NCBI RefSeq assembly: GCF_000264945.2
Contig: NZ_CP013070.1
Span: forward strand, 1,736,001-1,800,000
Source of the DNA: Sphingobium indicum B90A
GTDB lineage: Bacteria; Pseudomonadota; Alphaproteobacteria; Sphingomonadales; Sphingomonadaceae
Direction: 5' to 3'
Length of the DNA stretch: 64,000 nt
Shown: positions 9,161 to 18,149 of the stretch, piece after piece
Layout: each line of letters starts with the position of its first letter
How positions within the stretch are numbered: position 1 is the stretch's first letter
Notes under the pieces: generated by a model
The model's database searches: none
Told to the model about the DNA's origin: nothing
The model's input: the letters and a program-made list of their open reading frames with translations, nothing else
Translations under genes and position numbers: made by a program

Positions 9161-9946
9161 TCAGTCCTTCGGGCGTATCGTCAGGGATTGGCAGAGCGTG
9201 CCGAACGCCCCGCCTTCATCGTGCAGGATGCTGTGCGTCAGGCCGGTGCCCGTCGGCCCGGCGGAAACGCTGGTGTCGAAACCGATCCATTCGCCCACCG
9301 GCGACCGCAGGAAATGGGCGGTCAGGTCCAGATTGGGGAAGGCCGCCTCCTGCGGGGAGGCAAGCGGCGCCAGCCCGTGGCGATGTCGGCCAGGCCCATG
9401 AACCGCGCCGCCGCCGACACCTGCCGCCCTTCCAGCAGCGCCAGCGGCGAACGCGCCCAGCACCGGGCGCGGCCCGGCCATTGCCCTTCCCGCCTCACCT
9501 CCACGCTGGCGATGAAGCCGCCCGGCCAGAGGAGGGACAGGTCGCATGCGGGCACGGCCTGGGGCGGCGGCAGGGAAGGAAAATTGACCGCCGCCATGCC
9601 GCCGCTGTCATAGGCCTGGGCCAGCCAGGCGCGCAGGACGATGGCGGGACGGCCGCCATGGCTGATCCGGGCCTCCACCAGTTCGATGGTCCGGCCGGGC
9701 CGCAGCACCGCGACGTCGATACCGACCGGCTCGATCGGCATGGTGCCCCAGATGTCGCAGGACAGGCGCGCCACCTGCAATCGGTCGGCGCGCGCGGCCC
9801 TCCACCGCATGGACCAGCAGGCCGATGGCGGGCGCCACATGCTGTTCGGCGACGTTCCACGCGCCCCCGGCATGGGGCGTGGGCATGAACCGCCCGTCGT
9901 CCATCGGCAGGAAATAGGCCTGCCCCCCTCCGTCTTCAGCCGCCAC
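9161..9946 (-). pseudogene. Acyl-CoA thioesterase-like protein, two frameshifts
   Basis: Three overlapping minus-strand frames read as one protein of about 261 residues. The N-terminal part is from a GTG at 9946 (GQAYFLPMDDGRFMPT). The middle has RLQVARLSCDIWGTMPIEP and the C-terminal part LDLTAHFLRSPVGEWIGFDT. This is the layout of double-hotdog thioesterase-family proteins (PF13622 type). Reading jumps near 9800, where GAGGGCC would need one G fewer, and near 9385, where GGGCTGG needs one C more. The net length stays a multiple of three. It lies tail-to-tail with the Rieske gene. The breaks may be sequence errors rather than true inactivation. Confidence 0.6.
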
Positions 9947-10175
9947 GGCCCGGTTTCCCTTTCCCGGTAGCGCGCATCCTGCATTTCCCCGAACTGCCCG
10001 TCACCGTCACCTCGAATCTCCCAAGGACACGCATAGCGGGGAATCCCCTGACGGGCGATATGCAGCGCGGCGCCGATGGCCGACATTCAGACGTAATGGT
10101 TGTAAAATTAAACCAATTCCGCCAAGCTCCGGCCGGTCAACGAACATGATCGCCGGACAGGCGGGGAGAGATTGG

Positions 10176-10954
10176 ATGCATGAACCCAGGGCGATCTTCA
10201 TCACCGGGGGCGGATCGGGGATCGGCAGGGCGGTGGCGCTGCGCTTCGCGGCGGAAGACTGGCTGGTGGGCATTGCCGACATCGACGAAGCCGGCATGGT
10301 GGAAACGGCGGCCCAATTGCCCCAGGGGCATACCTCGCTCCATCTCCTCGATGTGCGCGACAGGGATAAATGGGACCGCAGCCTGGCCGAATTCGCGAAG
10401 TTCAGCGGCGGCCGGCTGGACGTCATGTTCAACAATGCCGGCATCGGACTGGGCGGGCCGTTCCAGCATGCCGCGAAACATGAAATCGATGCGCTGATCG
10501 ACATCAACCTGCGCGGAATGATGTACGGCGCGCATGCCGCCCACCCCTATCTCGCCGCCACGGCGGGAAGCTGCCTGCTCAACATGGCGAGCGCGTCGGC
10601 GCTTTACGGATCGGCCGGCCTGGCGGTCTATTCGGCGACGAAATACGGCATTCGCGGCCTTTCCGAGGCGCTGGACGTGGAATGGGGGCCTTCGGGCATC
10701 AAGGTCCGCTGCCTCTTTCCCAGCTTCGTCGACACGCCGATGCTGGCCGGCACGCCCGGTTCCAGCGAAGACAGCAAGCGGGACCGCGTGCTGAAATCCG
10801 GGGCGAAGCTCACTCCCGTGGAGGAGGTCGCCCAGCATGCGTGGCAGGCGGTGCACGGCTCCCGCCTGCATGTCCTGGTGGGAAAAGCGGCGCGAAGCCT
10901 GGCGTTCAAGGCCCGGTGGAGACCCATAAGCTGCGGACGGTCGTTCGCGGCTAG
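10176..10954 (+). CDS. Short-chain dehydrogenase/reductase (frameshift near 3' end)
   Basis: NAD(P)-dependent classical SDR of about 259 residues: TGGGSGIG cofactor motif at the N-terminus, NNAG, and the catalytic YSATK after a Ser-containing strand. The start at 10176 has GGGGAGAGA six bases upstream; an earlier in-frame ATG at 10146 lacks this. The literal frame runs on to 11078, antisense through the TonB gene, which is implausible. Adding one C to the CCC near 10925 gives the ending RWRPHKLRTVVRG with TAG at 10952-10954. That stop overlaps the convergent TonB receptor stop within CTAG. Substrate unknown; probably part of the aromatic catabolic block. Confidence 0.8.
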
Positions 10955-13283
10955 AGCCGCCAGTTCATCTGGATGCCGTAGGTCGCGGGCTGCCCGGCCA
11001 GCCTGCGAACCACGTCGAACAGCTTGGCGACGTTGGTCCAGTAATAGCTGTTGGTCACGTTGCGCCCGAAAGCGCTGACCTGCCACCTGCCGTCGCTGCT
11101 GCCGAAGCCGGCGCGCAGGTCGAGCACGCCATAATCCTTCATGTAGAGCAGCGGTTCGTTGCCGAAGCCCGCATTGGTGCTGGTGCGATAGCTGTAATTG
11201 GCGCCCAGATTGGCATCCAGCCGGTCGGAAACCGGAAACCTGTAATTGCCGTCCAGATTGACCTGCCATTTGGGCGTATAGGGAAAATCATTGCCGATGA
11301 AGTTCTTGCGCGTGCCGATGATGGTATAGTTTATGAAGTCGGACGTGACCTTCGAGTCCAGGTAGGTCGCCGGCGGTCAGCGACAGGCCGCTGGTCGGAT
11401 AGACCGTGACCTGCCCCTCGAAACCGCGAATTCGCGACTTGGGAACATTGACGAGCGCGAGCAGGGCGCCCGCAAGGGTATTGATGCGCCCTGAAGCTGC
11501 TTGTCCGAATAGTCATAGTTGAAGACGGGCGGTCACGTCGACAGCGGCGAAAAGCGACGCCTTGAACCCCGCCTCCAGCGCCAGGACGCTCTCCTGCTTG
11601 ACCGGCAGATACTGGTCGACGCTGGTGCCCGAAAGGACAGGCACGCTGCCCGCCTTGTAGCCCGGCTGGCATTCGCATAGAGCAGGACGCGCTCGGCCGG
11701 CTTCACGTCGACGCCCACCCGCCAGGACAGGCTGTCCTCGTTGAAGGTTCCGCCGATATGCTCCGCATAGGCCAGGTTGTTGTCGAGCGCGGAGCAGCCG
11801 TTCAGCGGAATGGGCGGGATCAGCGGCCGTCCCACCATGGCGAGCACGCCGTTGAACAGGCGGGTCGAGGCATCGGCGGAATGCTGGTTGCCCGGCCGCG
11901 AACAGCCTTCATAGCGGAGGTCCGCCTTGGTATAGCGGGCGCCGGCGTGCAGCGTGACCAGGCGGCCGATGTCATAGTCGACATTGCCGAACGCCGCATA
12001 GGTGTTGAAGTCTGATAGCCATAGGGCGCGGCGGCGACGTCGTTGGTCAGCGGGGTGAAATAGCTGTTCTGGGTCGAATAGGGCATGGACCAGAACGCGT
12101 CTTCCCGCGTCCTGTCATAGGCGTAGTTCAGGCCCAGGATGACCGTCGCTGGCCCGAAATTGCCGGTCAGCCGCTCCTCGGTGGAGAAGGAGGTGATCCG
12201 CCCGCGCACGGTCTGGTCGCCGTTCGACAGCGACGTGCCGTCCAGGTCGATCCGCTGGTGCATGCGCATGCGGGAATAGGAATTGAGCGAGACCAGCGTG
12301 ATGTCGTCGGTCAGTTCGTAATCCCCGCGCAGCACCGCCTGGTAGAAGCTGTTGTCCTTGCGGAACGGCGTATCGGCGTTCCAGTCGGCGGCGCGGGGCG
12401 TCTCAGGCGACCGGGGATAGTTGGTGACGAGCGGTATCGTGGCGGCAAAGGGCGCGAACAGCGGAATGACCGTCAGCAACTGCCCGGCCTGCATATCCCC
12501 ATCGTCGATGAAACCGTTGAGGTTGAGCGAGAGCTTGAGGCGGTCGGACGCCTGCCAGTCCAGAAGGAACCGGCCCTGGAGCATGCGCTGGCGGCCCAGG
12601 CTGTCGTTGCGGGTATAGCTTTGCTGCCAGCCGTCGCCGCGCACCCCGCGAACCGCCAGGCGGGCGTTGAGGCCCGGCGCGAGCGGGCCGGTGACATAGC
12701 CCTGCGCGTCCAGCGTGTTGAAGCGCGCGAAACTCGCCGTCACGCCCGCGCCAAGCTCATCCCTGGGCTTCGCGGCGATATAGTTGATCGCGCCGCCCGT
12801 GGCGTTCTGGCCGAACAGGGTTCCCTGCGGCCCCTTGAGCACTTCGACCCGCTCCAGATCGAAGGCGGCGCCGGTCGTCATCACGGAAAAGGGCAAGGGC
12901 GCCTCGTCGACATAGACGCTGACGGTCGGGCGCGCGCCCACCGCCGTGTCGTAAAAGCCCACGCCGCGCAGCGAATAGACCGGCACGCCGCTGCCGCTCT
13001 GCACGAAATTGAGGCCGGGCGTGACCTTCGCCAGATCCTGGACATCGTTGATCCCCCGCGCCGCAAGCTGCTCCCCGGTCAGCGCCGTCACCGACATCGG
13101 CACGGTGCTGAGGCTCTGGGCGCGCTTCTGCGCCGTCACGACGATGTCGGCCGGGCTGGCGGCCGGTTCCGCCGATGCCGGCGCCTCCCCGATGGGTCCG
13201 GACGGCGACTGACCATGAGCGGCAACCGGCACGACCACCGCCGCGCCGGCAAGACAAAGCACAGCCTTCCATTTCATCATCAT
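10951..13283 (-). pseudogene. TonB-dependent outer-membrane receptor, multiple frameshifts
   Basis: Begins with MMMKWKAVL and a signal peptide ending near AAHGQ. The TonB box region (ADIVVTAQKRAQSLSTVPMSVTAL), the plug domain (PTVSVYVDEAPLPF, ERVEVLKGPQGTLFGQNATGGAINYI) and barrel strands follow, and the protein ends in the barrel C-terminus FGRNVTNSYYW...YGIQMNWRL. This is the sphingomonad-type receptor for catabolic substrates. The 5' two thirds is open to about 12015; then reading jumps near 12013, 11672, 11530, 11483 and 11372. Most jumps are repaired by restoring one base in a short G/C run. GGAGGGGG precedes the start at 13283. Either a decayed gene or uncorrected sequence; the role would be uptake of the aromatic substrate. 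Confidence 0.75.
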
Positions 13284-13532
13284 CAATCCCCCTCCCGGGA
13301 AGGCCCATTCGACCGATGGGCTCTGCTTGAGATTGGAAAGGCCTGTCCCCGACAAGCGTCGAAAACAGATCCGCCCCGCCGCGACGATTGCGAGGGCTTC
13401 GGGCCGGAGCTTTTGGTGTCGCATCGTTCCAAGCGGATCGGTTCCCGCCTTTCCCGCGCGATGCTCCAGCCGCCTTCCACCGAAGCGGCGCGACCGAACC
13501 CCATCGGTTCGATCATGCCGATTCGCTCCTAT

Positions 13533-13548
13533 ATGTGTATCTACACAT
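13533..13548. promoter_or_regulatory. Operator-like palindrome upstream of the TonB receptor
   Basis: ATGTGTA-TC-TACACAT, seven-base arms with a two-base centre, in an otherwise GC-rich stretch 250 bases before the receptor start. It looks like a dimeric repressor site; which protein family binds it cannot be told. Confidence 0.4.
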
Positions 13549-13599
13549 TTATGCCTGTCAATCGCTATCGGCAAGGAAGGCGGAACGGCACCGACCCGG

Positions 13600-13639
13600 C
13601 CGAAAAAGAAACCCCGCCGGAGCAAGCTCCACGGCGGGG
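13600..13639 (-). terminator. Rho-independent terminator (minus strand)
   Basis: Stem CCCCGCCG/CGGCGGGG (13612-13619 with 13632-13639) with an inner GGAGC/GCTCC stem. On the minus strand it is followed by TTTCTTTTT. It would end transcripts coming from 13.8 kb before the TonB receptor gene. Confidence 0.6.
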
Positions 13640-13764
13640 CCAAGGTTCAGGGAGGCGTCACTCCAAGGGGAAGAGTGACGAACCCCGATCTAGGAACTCC
13701 GACCAGCGATTCAAGGGCTTGCGTTCCGCCAACCGCGCCCGTCCTTCCTCGCCAAAGGCAAAGG

Positions 13765-13795
13765 AGCCCCGCCTCTTGCGAAGAAGGGCGGGGCT
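13765..13795 (-). terminator. Terminator-like hairpin directly after a 15-codon ORF
   Basis: Nine-base stem AGCCCCGCC/GGCGGGGCT (13765-13773 with 13787-13795) with a further TCTT/AAGA inner stem. The TGA of the small minus-strand ORF (13796-13843) ends at its edge. The downstream T content is moderate (TCCTTTGCCTTTGG). Confidence 0.45.
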
Positions 13796-14001
13796 TCAGT
13801 TGGGTCGCACGCAGGCTCGCGCCTGCGGGCGGCAATAGGGCATAGTTCCGCCGGCAAGTCGATGATGATAATCCAGATCTGGATCAATGGGATGGCGGGT
13901 CTTCCGGACAGGAAAAGGCAACGGCGCGCCGGGCCTCGCCCGCCGCGCCGTCATCGCCGCGTTTCCCGCGCCCGTCCCCCGGACGGACCCGAATCGCACG
14001 T

Positions 14002-14548
14002 TCAGTTCGCCTTGCTCAGGTCCACCTTCTCGACCCATTCGGGATAGAAGGTCGGCTCCCGGTTCGACCATCCGACCGCCGTCGCCGCCGCCTCGCTGAT
14101 CGACTGGAGCAGCGCCCGGCGCTTTTCGGGGTGCAGATGCGGCAGGCTGGCCGCCGCGCAGAAGGCGCCCGGCAGCCACGGCCGCGATCCCGCCCCAACA
14201 GCCGCTCATAGAGGAAGCGATAGGCCGAGAAGCTGCACAGCCGGTCCTGCCCCAGGTCGAAGGCGGACACCGTCACCAGCGGCGCCATGAACGGCTCCAT
14301 CTGGTCCAGGCCGCTGTCGTCGGGCACCCGCGCCTTGATCTCGTCCAGCCGCCCGTAGACCCGCGCCTGCGCCCGGATGCTGGCTTCCTCCACCATGTCG
14401 CGCGACCACAGCTTCATGGCGTCGCGCCGATGGAGTCCGATGTCCAGCGATCTTCGGATGTAACGCTGCGTAGCGGCCGGGAAACTGGCGAATTCTCGCA
14501 ATTCCGCCAGGGTGATCGCCCCGTCCGCAGGTCTTGCACTCGTGCCAT
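14002..14548 (-). pseudogene. Conserved hypothetical protein, two single-base frame breaks
   Basis: No family recognised. From the ATG at 14548 (GGAG upstream) the frame breaks after about ten codons at GGGG near 14521. It continues as ITLAELREFASFPAATQRYI to LCSFSAYRFLYERLLG, breaks again at GGGG near 14194, and ends SNREPTFYPEWVEKVDLSKAN. Restoring one G in each run (four to five) gives an uninterrupted protein of about 182 residues, soluble and without obvious membrane segments. The neat repair suggests an intact gene with sequence errors, but true decay cannot be excluded. A GC hairpin at 13922-13950 follows the stop. Confidence 0.55.
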
Positions 14549-14734
14549 GTCTTTGCCCTCCGACTTCAAGTCGTAAGCAGAACATGCGCCCCCTATGGTT
14601 ACTGCAAGCTTAAGCGCCGGTTCTGCCGACAAGCATAGGGAATCATTTTTCTTTGTGCGGCGCAACATGTAATTTTCATGAATGCGCCCAACGGAGGGAC
14701 AGCGCGCCGGCGGAGAGCGTCCGGTCCAAAGCGC

Positions 14735-14825
14735 ACCGTGCTCCTGCGAAGGCAGGAGCCCAGTTCCGCCCTCTATGGACCATCGCACCGCCCGGACCCG
14801 GCTCCTGCCTTCGCAGGAGCACGGT
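14735..14825. repeat. Paired 26-base REP-like inverted repeats
   Basis: Two 26-base units, 14735-14760 and 14800-14825, are exact reverse complements separated by 39 bases. Each also folds alone, with GCTCCTGC and GCAGGAGC arms round a four-base loop. This is BIME/REP architecture. It fills most of the 311-base gap between 14549 and 14859. Confidence 0.85.
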
Positions 14826-14859
14826 CGCTTAATGGCGGGTCCGCCCCGGCCCCAATCCC

Positions 14860-15111
14860 CTAATCCGCGCGCCGCTCCAGCACCGCGCCGATCATGCTGC
14901 GCCACACCGCCACATCGCCCGCCTGCGCCATTTGCGCATCGGGTTCGCGCAGCGTGTGCAGGATCGCATAGGCATCGTCGACATGGTCCTGCCAACTGGC
15001 GTCGACTGCGCTCGCCGCATGCGGATCGCTGCCCTCGCCGTTCAGGCTGAGCTGGCGCCCCGCCAGCACGCGGGCGATGCGCTCGATCGCGGGAGTGGCG
15101 GAAGTCGGCAT
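14860..15111 (-). CDS. Small hypothetical protein (83 aa)
   Basis: Starts MPTSATPAIERIARVLAG and ends AVWRSMIGAVLERRAD. It has no signal peptide or membrane segment. Composition and codon use look like the host genes, and GAGGAG lies ten bases before the ATG. It resembles small sphingomonad proteins of unknown role that sit near general-stress genes, but I cannot name a family. The stop is 35 bases from the REP-like pair. Confidence 0.65.
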   Translation of the reverse strand: MPTSATPAIERIARVLAGRQLSLNGEGSDPHAASAVDASWQDHVDDAYAILHTLREPDAQMAQAGDVAVWRSMIGAVLERRAD

Positions 15112-15190
15112 ATGAAGTGGCTCCTCTCACCTGCGGAGGGCAACGTCGCGGCTGCCCTCCAACCGATCATATCACGATTTCCCCCAGCGT

Positions 15191-15457
15191 CTATCGCCCG
15201 TCCTTTCCGCCCTTGCCTTCGGGATGGCCCTTGCCTCCCGGTCCCTGTTCGCCTTCCGGGAAACCGGATGACGGAACCGGATCGCCATTGTCGCCCGGCG
15301 CGGTCGCGGACGGCGGGTCGGACGCATCCATGCTGTCCATCAATCCCTCGTCCAGCTTCTCCTCGGTCGTCACGGCATGGTCCTGCGCGTCGGTGGGCCG
15401 CTTGTCGCCCGCTTCCTCGCGGCTGTTGGGCCGAATATCGGTCTTGTCGTTCATCAT
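15191..15457 (-). CDS. Small acidic, probably disordered hypothetical protein (88 aa)
   Basis: Starts MMNDKTDIRPNSREEAGDKR. The middle is Asp/Glu-rich (TTEEKLDEGLMDSMDASD) and the C-terminus is Gly/Pro/Lys-rich. No hydrophobic core is visible, so it is probably disordered. AAGGAGAGC directly precedes the ATG at 15457. Divergent from the sensor kinase gene at 15614. No function can be assigned. Confidence 0.65.
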   Translation of the reverse strand: MMNDKTDIRPNSREEAGDKRPTDAQDHAVTTEEKLDEGLMDSMDASDPPSATAPGDNGDPVPSSGFPEGEQGPGGKGHPEGKGGKDGR

Positions 15458-15613
15458 GCTCTCCTTTTGAACGCATCAGCGCCTCGCGCCATGAAACGGA
15501 CGGCGGCGGGGGCGGGTTCCGCCCGCTCCCCTATCGACCAACGCATGGAACCCTTCGACCAGCTTCGCCGTCCAGGGGCGACAGCGCCCCCGCCTTGGCC
15601 TAGACTTCCGCCC

Positions 15614-16723
15614 ATGAGCATGAAAAACGAGGACGGCGAGCCGGGCGTGCCGCCGACGGTCGCACTCTATTCGATACTGGGTTTCTGGTTCTTCTACGCG
15701 GTGCTGGTGACGCTGCGCGCCTCCGTCATGGGGTTCGAGGCGCAGGGGACCATGGCCGCCCGCCGCGCCGTGGTGACGGTGATCGGCATCGTCGTCACCT
15801 GGGTTCTCTATCTCTGCCTGCGCCGCTTCGACCGCCAGCCGCTCGCGACGCGCATCATCGCCGCCTTCACCCTCGCCGCGCCCTTCGCGCTGGCGACGGC
15901 GGCGGCCAATTTCTATGTCTTCAACATCTACGACCCGGCCTCGCTCTTTCCCGATTCCGATTATCAGAAATATGCCAGCGAACAGGGTTTCGCCCTGATG
16001 CAGATCGTGGAGGACGCGATCAGCCGCTATTTCTTCCTCGCCGCCTGGGCGGGCCTCTACCTCGCCCTTTCCTACGCCAGCGAGGCGCATCGGGTGGAAC
16101 GCCGCGCCGACCGGCTGGAACGCGCCGCCCAGCAGGCCGAACTGCGCTCGCTGCGCTACCAGGTGAACCCGCATTTCCTGTTCAACACGCTGAACTCGCT
16201 GTCCTCCCTGGTCATGAAGGACCGGCGCGACGAGGCGGAACAGATGATCCTCTCCCTCTCCAACTTCTACCGCACCAGCCTTACCGGCGACCCGCTGGAG
16301 GATGTCTCGCTGGAGGAGGAGGTGCATCTCCAGAAACTCTATCTGGACATCGAGGCGGTCCGCTTCCCGGATCGCCTGTCGACCAGCATCCGGATTCCCG
16401 ACCGGCTGCTCAATGCCTGCGTCCCCGGCCTGATCCTGCAACCGCTGGTCGAAAACGCGATCAAATACGGCGTGTCGCGCACCTCCAGCCCGGTCGCCAT
16501 CGCCATCGAAGCGCGGGAGGAGGAAGGCATGCTCCACATCAGCGTCACCGACAATGGCGACAAGCCGCCCCGCGAGGCCGACGCGGGCAGCGGCATCGGC
16601 CTCGCCAATGTGCGCGACCGCCTGACCGCCCGCTTCGGCGAACAGGGCCGCCTGGACTACGGCCCGCGCCCCGGCGGCGGCTTCGCGGTGGACCTCACCC
16701 TCCCCATCATCCGCAGGAGCTAG
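15614..16723 (+). CDS. LytS/YehU-type sensor histidine kinase
   Basis: Membrane histidine kinase of 369 residues. Four predicted membrane helices (about residues 14-145) are followed by a short coiled region. The His_kinase (PF06580) block has the phospho-acceptor in YQVNPHFLFNTLNSL, and the GHKL ATPase has LVENAIKYG and GSGIGLANVRDRL. The start at 15614 (MSMKNEDGEPG) is chosen over the much longer open frame because upstream residues overlap the divergent gene. It pairs with the LytTR regulator 192 bases downstream. A palindromic repeat begins at the second base of its TAG stop and separates the two genes. Confidence 0.88.
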   Translation: MSMKNEDGEPGVPPTVALYSILGFWFFYAVLVTLRASVMGFEAQGTMAARRAVVTVIGIVVTWVLYLCLRRFDRQPLATRIIAAFTLAAPFALATAAANFYVFNIYDPASLFPDSDYQKYASEQGFALMQIVEDAISRYFFLAAWAGLYLALSYASEAHRVERRADRLERAAQQAELRSLRYQVNPHFLFNTLNSLSSLVMKDRRDEAEQMILSLSNFYRTSLTGDPLEDVSLEEEVHLQKLYLDIEAVRFPDRLSTSIRIPDRLLNACVPGLILQPLVENAIKYGVSRTSSPVAIAIEAREEEGMLHISVTDNGDKPPREADAGSGIGLANVRDRLTARFGEQGRLDYGPRPGGGFAVDLTLPIIRRS

Positions 16724-16888
16724 GGTGTGCGGAGATTTCGTCCGGGACGGGCTGCAAATGGCGGCTTTTTGCGCTTCCGGTGCTCACGTACTGAAGTACG
16801 CTGCGTCGAAACGAGTCACGCGCCTCGTTTCGAGGTTCTCAAAATCCACCATTTTCGCCTCGCCCCGAACGAAATCTCCGCACACCCT
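16722..16888. repeat. 167-base palindromic repeat element, copy 1
   Basis: The terminal 20 bases (AGGGTGTGCGGAGATTTCGT) are exactly inverted at the other end (16869-16888). Inside, the halves are imperfectly complementary and meet at CGTACT-GA-AGTACG (16787-16800). An extra nested hairpin, TCGAAACGAG/CTCGTTTCGA, lies at 16806-16832. A second copy is at 59026-59168. No ORF inside. It lies between the kinase and regulator genes and would be co-transcribed. Confidence 0.9.
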
Positions 16889-16914
16889 GGCGCGATCCGT
16901 GAAAGGTTGAACCC

Positions 16915-17658
16915 ATGACCATCCGAACGCTGATCGTCGACGATGAACCCCTGGCCGTGGAACGCCTGCAAATGCTCTGCGCCCGCGAACCGCGCATCGC
17001 CCTGGTCGGCACCGCCAGCGATGGAGAAGCGGCGCTGCGCCTGATCGAGGGGCTGGAGCCGGACCTGGTGATGCTCGACATCGCCATGCCCCTGCTGGAC
17101 GGCATAGGCGTGGCGCGGGCGACCTCGCGCATGGGCATATGCCCGGCGGTGATCTTCGTCACCGCGTTCGAGGGCTTCGCGGTGGAGGCCTTCGACCTCG
17201 CCGCCGTGGACTATCTGCTAAAGCCGGTCGCCCATGAACGGCTGTCCCGCGCCATCGACCGGGTCGAACAGGCGCTGGGCAACCGCGCCGCCCCCTCCCC
17301 CGCCACCAGCGCAGAGGATGAACCCGAATGGGCGGAGGAATTCTGGGTGCCCCACCGCTCCGAACTGATCCGCATCGGCGCAGCCCAGATCGACCGGATC
17401 GAGGCGGAGCGGGACTATATGCGGCTGCATGTCGGGGCCAACAGCTATCTGCTGCACCAGACGATCAGCTCGCTGGAAAACCGGCTGGACCCTCAGCAAT
17501 TCGTCCGCCTGCACCGTTCCCACATCGTCCGCCGCGACCATATCGCCCGCCTGCGCCACGACGGCAGCGGCGTCTGGTCCGCCTGCCTGGCCGACGACAC
17601 GGAAATCCGCATCGGCCGCACCTACCTCGCCAACGCCCGCGCCCTGGCGGGCCGCTGA
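16915..17658 (+). CDS. LytTR-family response regulator
   Basis: A 247-residue regulator. The receiver domain (residues 1-120) starts IRTLIVDDEPLA, has the phospho-acceptor Asp in LVMLDIAMP and the Lys in LLKPV. The LytTR DNA-binding domain (about residues 140-245) contains FVRLHRSHIVRRDHI and the ending IRIGRTYLANARAL. It is the cognate partner of the LytS-type kinase upstream. Target genes are not evident. A hairpin repeat follows 11 bases after the stop. Confidence 0.9.
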   Translation: MTIRTLIVDDEPLAVERLQMLCAREPRIALVGTASDGEAALRLIEGLEPDLVMLDIAMPLLDGIGVARATSRMGICPAVIFVTAFEGFAVEAFDLAAVDYLLKPVAHERLSRAIDRVEQALGNRAAPSPATSAEDEPEWAEEFWVPHRSELIRIGAAQIDRIEAERDYMRLHVGANSYLLHQTISSLENRLDPQQFVRLHRSHIVRRDHIARLRHDGSGVWSACLADDTEIRIGRTYLANARALAGR

Positions 17659-17669
17659 CCCTTATTAAT

Positions 17670-17723
17670 CCTCCCCATCGAGGATGGGGAGGGGGACCGC
17701 CGCCGAAAGCGGTGGTGGAGGGG
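17670..17723. repeat. GC hairpin repeat after the LytTR gene
   Basis: Perfect stem CCTCCCCATC-GAG-GATGGGGAGG (17670-17692), then an imperfect CCGCCG/CGGTGG stem. This intergenic motif is common in alphaproteobacterial genomes. It may act as a transcript 3' end, but there is no T-run. Confidence 0.6.
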
Positions 17724-17767
17724 AAATGCGCAACGTCACCCCATCACGCTCCGCTCCCAAAACAAAA

Positions 17768-17791
17768 AAGGCCCGGCAACCACCGGGCCTT
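17768..17791 (-). terminator. Rho-independent terminator of the UrcA gene
   Basis: Stem AAGGCCCGG/CCGGGCCTT with a six-base loop, followed on the minus strand by a T-rich tract (17760-17769), 22 bases after the UrcA stop. Confidence 0.8.
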
Positions 17792-17813
17792 CCTTCAAAA
17801 TCGATTGAAAAGC

Positions 17814-18149
17814 TTAGTTGCCCGCACCGACGGGCTTTTCCTTGCCCCTATCGGCAAAACGCTCGCCATTCCCGGCCTTGGCGATCGCTAGTTCCACCGC
17901 GCCGCGGACATGCGCGGCGGCAACCTGCTGGCACTTCTCGAACGCGGCCGTGTTATCGTTGAGCGGGCAGACCTTTGCCGCAGCACGGCGTATCCGGGCA
18001 TTCAGGACCCGCTGGTCGCTCGTCTTCGACAGGTCCAGATCATGATAGCTGACCTCGACACTTTTTCCGTTGGACTCGAATTCGATGGCGGAAGCCGTGC
18101 CGGCGGCGCCCATGGCGGCAATGGCAGCGGCGAATTTGATGGCGATCAT
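17814..18149 (-). CDS. UrcA family protein (exported, small)
   Basis: A 111-residue protein with an Ala-rich signal peptide (MIAIKFAAAIAAMGAAGTASA), then IEFESNGKSVEVSYHDLDLSKTSDQRVLNARIRRAAAKVC. Two cysteines (VCPLND, FEKCQQ) fit the disulphide of the UrcA family, a periplasmic family typical of sphingomonads whose role is unknown. The start at 18149 has GAGGAGA upstream; a longer frame to 18215 would add a non-signal N-terminus. A good terminator follows. Confidence 0.85.
   Translation of the reverse strand: MIAIKFAAAIAAMGAAGTASAIEFESNGKSVEVSYHDLDLSKTSDQRVLNARIRRAAAKVCPLNDNTAAFEKCQQVAAAHVRGAVELAIAKAGNGERFADRGKEKPVGAGN

Larger units (their letters stand above)
13284..14001. other. 718-base non-coding stretch upstream of the TonB receptor
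   Basis: No convincing protein gene. It holds, read toward the receptor on the minus strand: a terminator-like hairpin for the preceding gene (13922-13950), a 14-base perfect palindrome ATCCAGATCTGGAT (13871-13884), a 15-codon ORF (13843 to 13796, MPYCRPQARACVRPN), two strong hairpins, and a 16-base palindrome at 13533. Promoter and leader of the receptor probably lie here. Confidence 0.5.

Noticed and set aside
10954..11078. C-terminal extension of the SDR reading frame
   Set aside because: Arg/Ser-rich antisense of the TonB receptor; a one-base repair near 10925 gives a normal SDR end at 10954.
16722..16888. Repeat copy 1 as an insertion sequence
   Set aside because: No transposase ORF and too short; it is better described as a palindromic repeat.
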